DNA of 64,000 nucleotides from Bacillota bacterium (GTDB taxonomy: Bacteria > Bacillota > Clostridia > Lachnospirales > Lachnospiraceae): positions 613,653 through 677,652 of the forward strand of contig JAEYGZ010000027.1 of assembly GCA_023409535.1 (NCBI GenBank), read 5' to 3'. A program made the position numbers and the translations under genes. The notes under the pieces were generated by a model. That model made no database searches. It was not told the origin of the DNA and saw only the letters and a list, made by a program, of their open reading frames with translations. Positions 60,195 to 64,000 of this stretch are shown piece after piece (within the stretch, counting starts at the first letter, position 1; every line of letters starts with the position of its first letter).

Positions 60195-61898
60195 ACCTGC
60201 ATTCCATTCGCTGATAAACTGCTGTATCGATTGCTGCCGCCGGCTGCGTTCGCTATGCACTGCCTTAAGTGCAACCTGGTAAAGAGTTTCATTAAGTACC
60301 CATTGATCAGGGGTTCTTTCATAATTGGCAAACAAAGCGAATGCAGTGGCGCCCATGAGATAGACATTGGTTACCTGGTCAATGATTGCTCCCTGTTCAA
60401 ACTCTTCAGGGGACATGAAACGGGAGGACCCCCACATTCTGCCCACGGAATTGACATAGGGCATCCTTGTGTAGAAATCAATATCACAGATCATGGTTTT
60501 TTCTGCGGTAAAATCATACATAATGCTGCCGTCGTAAAAATCAATGGCCACATACCCCTTTTCATTCACATAAGCGTGAAAGGACAGAATATCCTGAAAG
60601 ACGCGCAGCATTGTTGTACGGGGCATTTGTAAAAATTTTTGACGTGATAAGGGATACATTCTGCCCATGCATTCAGCATCGGACCATTCAAACAGGACAG
60701 CATAACCACCGCCTGTTTCTTCTGCCCCGATGATTTTTATTAAATTCGGGTGTTCCAGATCCTGATATGCCGGAACAGTTGCCTTCAGCCGTGCGATAGC
60801 AGCCTGGGGTGTTCCGGTATATTGTTCTGTGGGTGCACCTGCAAATTTGATAAAGCAGCGGTGATCATTTTGCTGCACACCAAAGCATAAATTGCCGGAA
60901 TCCTGACCATCATAGATCTTGAATACCTTACCGTATTGATTAAGAAAGGACATATCGTACGGGGCCTTCAGCTTATAAGGTATGCCGTCAATATACTGAA
61001 TATAGAAGTCTTCCAGATACCAGTCCGGTATAGGAGCATTCTCATTATCAATCCATTTCAGAAGCTGCTGCGACTGCTTTCGCATGATTTCAACTTCATC
61101 TTGTCCGAACGGTATCGCCCAATAGATGGATGAAAGCGTATTGCTGGCGATGTAAAGGGCAAGCAGCCTGAAAAATTCCTCAGGAGGTTTCCCGCCGAAG
61201 TAACCGATCAACTGACCGGTCGCAAAATGCGGACTGGCCGCCGCACTCCAAACAATACGGTTGAATTCCTCCCAGGGATCACCGAAATCATTGCGGTTAA
61301 AATCAATAACAGATAAGGTATGATCCTGTGAAAGTACCATATTGCCGACATGGTAATCACCGTGCTGAAGGCATTGCGGCCTGCCAAAAAGCAGTTGCCG
61401 GTTGGCCTCAATATACCCGATGATTTTATCATCACCGTGAAGCCGTATTCCGCAAGCCCGGTATTTCTCTATTTTAAGATCAGTTTTTCTGTTAAAACGG
61501 CTTCCCCATTCTTCCTGTTCTTCCGGAGCGGGAATAGAATGGATTTTCTTAAGAATTTCACCGGAGTGTACACCAAGCACATATTGCTCCGTTTCTGCAA
61601 GCTGCGGCAGAACAGCTTCAGCCTCCTCCCCATCACACCAGGATAGGAGGGAATATACGCATTTGCCATTGTCACAGGTTCCAAAGTCCACAGGCTGTGA
61701 GATGGGAATATCCAAGGCTGCGAGCTGCTTCATCCAATCGTATTCCTTCTTTTTTAAGTCATATGCGGAGCTATCGGCAATGCGCAGGAGAAGCCTGCTG
61801 CCATCCCGGGTCTCGATATAGTATTTTTTATCTTCCGACCAGCCTTTGTTGACTGCTTCAATTTTGATAAAGGTATCATACCCCTTAATGTCCTGCAT
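60180..61898 (-). CDS. Tandem kinase-fold protein: APH-like domain plus protein-kinase-like domain
   Basis: A 572-residue protein that joins two kinase folds. Residues ~1-290 are aminoglycoside-phosphotransferase-like, with the catalytic loop CLQHGDYHVGNMVL and metal motif LSVIDFNRNDFG. Residues ~310-572 look like a protein-kinase fold: CFIKFAG (ATP lysine), HPNLIKIIGAEETGGGYAVL, a catalytic-loop-like VAIDFYDGSIMYD (Ser where Asn is usual) and CDIDFY in place of DFG. The second half may therefore be weakly active or a pseudokinase. Substrates unknown. It overlaps the hydrolase 3' end and stands alone on the minus strand. Confidence 0.78.
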   Translation of the reverse strand: MQDIKGYDTFIKIEAVNKGWSEDKKYYIETRDGSRLLLRIADSSAYDLKKKEYDWMKQLAALDIPISQPVDFGTCDNGKCVYSLLSWCDGEEAEAVLPQLAETEQYVLGVHSGEILKKIHSIPAPEEQEEWGSRFNRKTDLKIEKYRACGIRLHGDDKIIGYIEANRQLLFGRPQCLQHGDYHVGNMVLSQDHTLSVIDFNRNDFGDPWEEFNRIVWSAAASPHFATGQLIGYFGGKPPEEFFRLLALYIASNTLSSIYWAIPFGQDEVEIMRKQSQQLLKWIDNENAPIPDWYLEDFYIQYIDGIPYKLKAPYDMSFLNQYGKVFKIYDGQDSGNLCFGVQQNDHRCFIKFAGAPTEQYTGTPQAAIARLKATVPAYQDLEHPNLIKIIGAEETGGGYAVLFEWSDAECMGRMYPLSRQKFLQMPRTTMLRVFQDILSFHAYVNEKGYVAIDFYDGSIMYDFTAEKTMICDIDFYTRMPYVNSVGRMWGSSRFMSPEEFEQGAIIDQVTNVYLMGATAFALFANYERTPDQWVLNETLYQVALKAVHSERSRRQQSIQQFISEWNAGLNSF

Positions 61899-62017
61899 TC
61901 TTCACCATCCTGTGATTATATGATTATATTGGGAATATTATAACATATTGAAATGGATAAGTCTAGAAAAAAGCGAACAAATGATCGTGTACTGTAACCA
62001 TAAATTGGTATATTGAA

Positions 62018-62046
62018 TTGACATAGTTAAGCATAAGCGTTATAGT
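62018..62046 (+). promoter_or_regulatory. Promoter for grpB-like gene
   Basis: TTGACA (62018-62023), 17-base spacer, TATAGT (62041-62046), 46 bases before the start. Confidence 0.75.
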
Positions 62047-62092
62047 TATTGCATGATTTAAACCAATTTCATAAACAGCAAAGGAGGCAATT

Positions 62093-62686
62093 ATGGGTAA
62101 GGCACTATCGGAAATGACAATGGAGGAGCTATGGCAGCTGTTTCCCATCATACTTACCGGACATAATCCTGATTATATGCGGTGGTACGAGGAGCAGCGT
62201 AACGAAATTCTGAAAGCCCTGGACAGCAGAATGATAAAACGGATCAGCCATATCGGAAGTACTGCTGTCCCCGGGTTACTTGCGAAACCTACCGTGGATA
62301 TTCTGCTGGAAATTGCCGGTGACCAGAACACGGCAGAAGTAAAAGATAAGCTGATTGGCAGCGGATGGGTACTGATGTCCCATAAGGAGAAGCCTTATTT
62401 GCAGATGTCTTATAATAAAGGCTATACCTCGGAAGGCTTTGCAGAAAAGGTGTATCACCTGCATGTTCGCTGTTATGGGGATTGGGATGAGCTTTATTTC
62501 AGGGATTATCTGATTGAGCATAAGGATGCTGCTGCCGAATATGCCGCCTTAAAGGAGAGTCTGTTGGAGGAGTACAGAAACAACAGAGACGGATATACGG
62601 AGGCAAAAAGTGAATTTGTCAAAAGGTATTCCGATCAGGCGAGGGAATATTATGGCAGGCGGTATCTTCCTGTTCAAGAACCTTAA
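62093..62686 (+). CDS. GrpB-family (UPF0157) nucleotidyltransferase-like protein
   Basis: A 197-residue protein of the GrpB family, which shares the nucleotidyltransferase fold. The motif IKRISHIGSTAVPGLLAKPT and the following VDILLEIAG (acidic residue) match the family core; the tail EYAALKESLLEEYRNNRDGY and KSEFVKR is also typical. Some relatives are fused to dephospho-CoA kinase. Function is not firmly known. ATG 62093 with AAAGGAGG. Confidence 0.87.
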   Translation: MGKALSEMTMEELWQLFPIILTGHNPDYMRWYEEQRNEILKALDSRMIKRISHIGSTAVPGLLAKPTVDILLEIAGDQNTAEVKDKLIGSGWVLMSHKEKPYLQMSYNKGYTSEGFAEKVYHLHVRCYGDWDELYFRDYLIEHKDAAAEYAALKESLLEEYRNNRDGYTEAKSEFVKRYSDQAREYYGRRYLPVQEP

Positions 62687-62782
62687 TGTCGCGAATAATT
62701 GAAATAAGGTGACCGCAATCCCACTGGCTTTAGACGGTGGGTTAAGGTCGCTAAAAGTATATTCCTGTGTTATACTGTTGTC

Positions 62783-63187
62783 ATGGGAACATGGAAGTCA
62801 AAAAACAGACACAAATATTTATTACAGTATCACATTATTTTTGTATGTAAACACAGAAAGAAATTACTGATATCAAAGCAGATATCCGACGATATAAAAC
62901 AGTTTTCCTATGAGATATGCCAAAAACATCATGTAATCATCAAATATATGGAAACAGAGAAAGACCATATTCATTACATGATAGAAACGGAGCCGACAAT
63001 GTCTGTCAGCAAAATCGTAAATCTAATGAAAAGCTATACAACATGGTATATATGGGAATGACATCCAACATTTCTTCGAAAGCATTTCTGGAAAGAGCAT
63101 AAATTTTGGACGGACGGATATTTTGCATGCAGCGTAGGAGATGTATCAGAAGAAATGCTAAAGAAATATATAGAAAATCAAGGATAG
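62783..63187 (+). pseudogene. tnpA: tnpA, IS200/IS605 Y1 transposase, interrupted by a stop
   Basis: The first 92 codons match TnpA (HKYLLQYHIIFVCKHRKKLL, HUH motif DHIHYM). A TGA at 63059-63061 then interrupts, and the same frame carries on as HPTFLRKHFWKEHKFWTDGY to the catalytic-Tyr end KKYIENQG at 63184. So one codon change (probably CGA to TGA) breaks an otherwise complete ~134-residue gene. Confidence 0.88.
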
Positions 63188-63220
63188 GAAGGTGGTGGCA
63201 GCAAGATGTTAAAGGCATGA

Positions 63221-63898
63221 GAGTTTACAGGACAGATAAAATCAGCAACTGTTTCACAGGTTCCAAGTGGGAAATACTATGTGTCAATATTGGTGGAAAC
63301 AGAACATCAGATATTATCTAAAACAAACAGTAGAATAGGTTTAGACTTAGGATTAAAGGATTTGCTGATCACCTCGGACGGAGATAAATACGAAAATCCA
63401 AATATCTTGAGCAGATATGAAAGAAAGTTAAAAAAGCTGCAAAGACAGCTTGCGCATAAAGAAAAACGAAGCAAAAATTATTATAAAGCAAAGAAACAGA
63501 TTGCATTGTGTCACGAGAAGATAACAAATATCAGAAAAAATAATCTGCACCAAATATCTCATAGAATGATCAGCGAAAACCAAGTGATAGTCTCGGAGAA
63601 TCTGCAGATAAAAAATATGATAAGAAATCATAACCTGGCTAAAAGCATAGCAGATGTATCGTGGTATGAGTTTACTAGGCAGCTGGAATACAAAGCATTA
63701 TGGAATGAAAGACAGTATGTCAAGGTGGATACCTTTTATGCAAGCAGCCAAATATGTAATGTATGTGGCTACCAAAATACGAAAATGAAAAATCTGTCTG
63801 TAAGGGAATGGAACTGTCCTATATGTGGAACAGAACACGATAGGGATGTAAATGCTGCGAAGAATATATTGGCAGAAGGAATACGGCAAATAGCATAA
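63221..63898 (+). pseudogene. tnpB: tnpB, RNA-guided nuclease of IS605, N-terminally truncated
   Basis: Only the C-terminal part remains: in-frame homology starts near 63221 (FTGQIKSATVSQVPSGKYYV) right after a TGA, and the longest open part starts at GTG 63281. RuvC residues are kept (Asp in IGLDLGLKD, Glu in VSENLQIKN, Asp in HDRDVNAAKN), as is the CNVCG / CPICG zinc finger. The N-terminal half (REC and wedge) is gone, replaced by ~30 bases after tnpA. Not expected to be an active nuclease. Confidence 0.88.
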
Positions 63899-64000
63899 AA
63901 CAAAAAAGCGATAGGGCAGGAACTGCCCGAATAAACGCCTGTGGAGTTAGTAGGTTACGAGGACGATGAAGCAGGAAGCCCATTGGCTTTAGACAATGGG

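Larger units (their letters stand above)
62720..64000 (+). mobile_element. IS200/IS605-family element, decayed, reaching window edge
   Basis: Both ends carry similar hairpins with the identical loop GCTTTAGA: left CCCACTG / CGGTGGG (62720-62741), right CCCATTG / CAATGGG (63979-64000). Between them lie tnpA and tnpB in the usual order. The family moves as single strands, with TnpA reading such hairpins. The 3' non-coding part (63899-64000), with stem GGGCAG / CTGCCC, would correspond to the region that yields the TnpB guide RNA. Both genes are damaged, so the copy is likely non-autonomous; the ends could still be mobilised by another TnpA. Confidence 0.88.

Overview
The window looks like chromosome from an anaerobic, low-to-mid GC Firmicute of the Clostridia, most likely Lachnospiraceae. 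The clues are LL-diaminopimelate aminotransferase beside dapF, an archaeal-type AspRS joined to gatCAB behind a T-box, a glutamine synthetase paired with an ANTAR protein, strong GGAGG ribosome sites and many PTS and ABC genes. The species cannot be named from sequence alone.

Layout. 1-4.6 kb: the 3' end of glnA with an ANTAR regulator, an XRE regulator, then dapF and dapL (lysine and cell-wall precursor). 4.7-13.1 kb: a hexitol (mannitol-type) PTS locus with EIICB, MtlR, EIIA, a PfkB kinase, a zinc dehydrogenase and its own HPr and Enzyme I, but no mtlD. 13.2-13.9 kb: copZ-csoR behind a GC-rich palindrome. 14.0-20.3 kb: oppABCDF peptide importer. 20.3-23.8 kb: a minus-strand run of small accessory genes (unknown protein, VOC, two GNATs, DUF362, membrane protein). 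24.0-29.1 kb: S66 peptidase, LTA-synthase-like sulfatase and GH43 glycosidase.

29.2-47.5 kb is the striking part. A 3349-codon secreted YD/Rhs protein (signal peptide, Fn3 repeats, beta-helix with a recent internal duplication, YD shaft, RHS core, variable tip) is followed by two immunity-like genes. After these come five direct copies of one Rhs-end/pretoxin module. Three full-length tips are all different, a fourth copy is cut off before its tip, and the last is only a remnant; each of the first four is followed by a small AT-rich gene. The copies lack starts, and the first two carry frameshifts, so they read as a silent store of displaced toxin/immunity cassettes. Their pretoxin sequence differs from that of the resident Rhs gene. 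A merR-trmO pair sits inside this zone, with a textbook 19-bp-spacer MerR operator in front of trmO.

47.8-53.6 kb: a small membrane protein gene, then a T-box leader whose specifier region reads GAAC (overlapping Glu and Asn codons) and the aspS-gatC-gatA-gatB operon for tRNA-dependent amidation. 53.8-58.5 kb: a response regulator, an intramembrane-type sensor kinase and an FtsX-type ABC exporter, as in peptide-antibiotic sensing modules. 58.6-62.7 kb: MarR, flavin/PNPOx-like protein, alpha/beta hydrolase, a tandem kinase-fold protein and GrpB. 62.7-64.0 kb: a decayed IS200/IS605 element with both end hairpins, a nonsense-interrupted tnpA and a 5'-truncated tnpB; it runs to the window edge.

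No tRNA, rRNA, CRISPR array or prophage was recognised.
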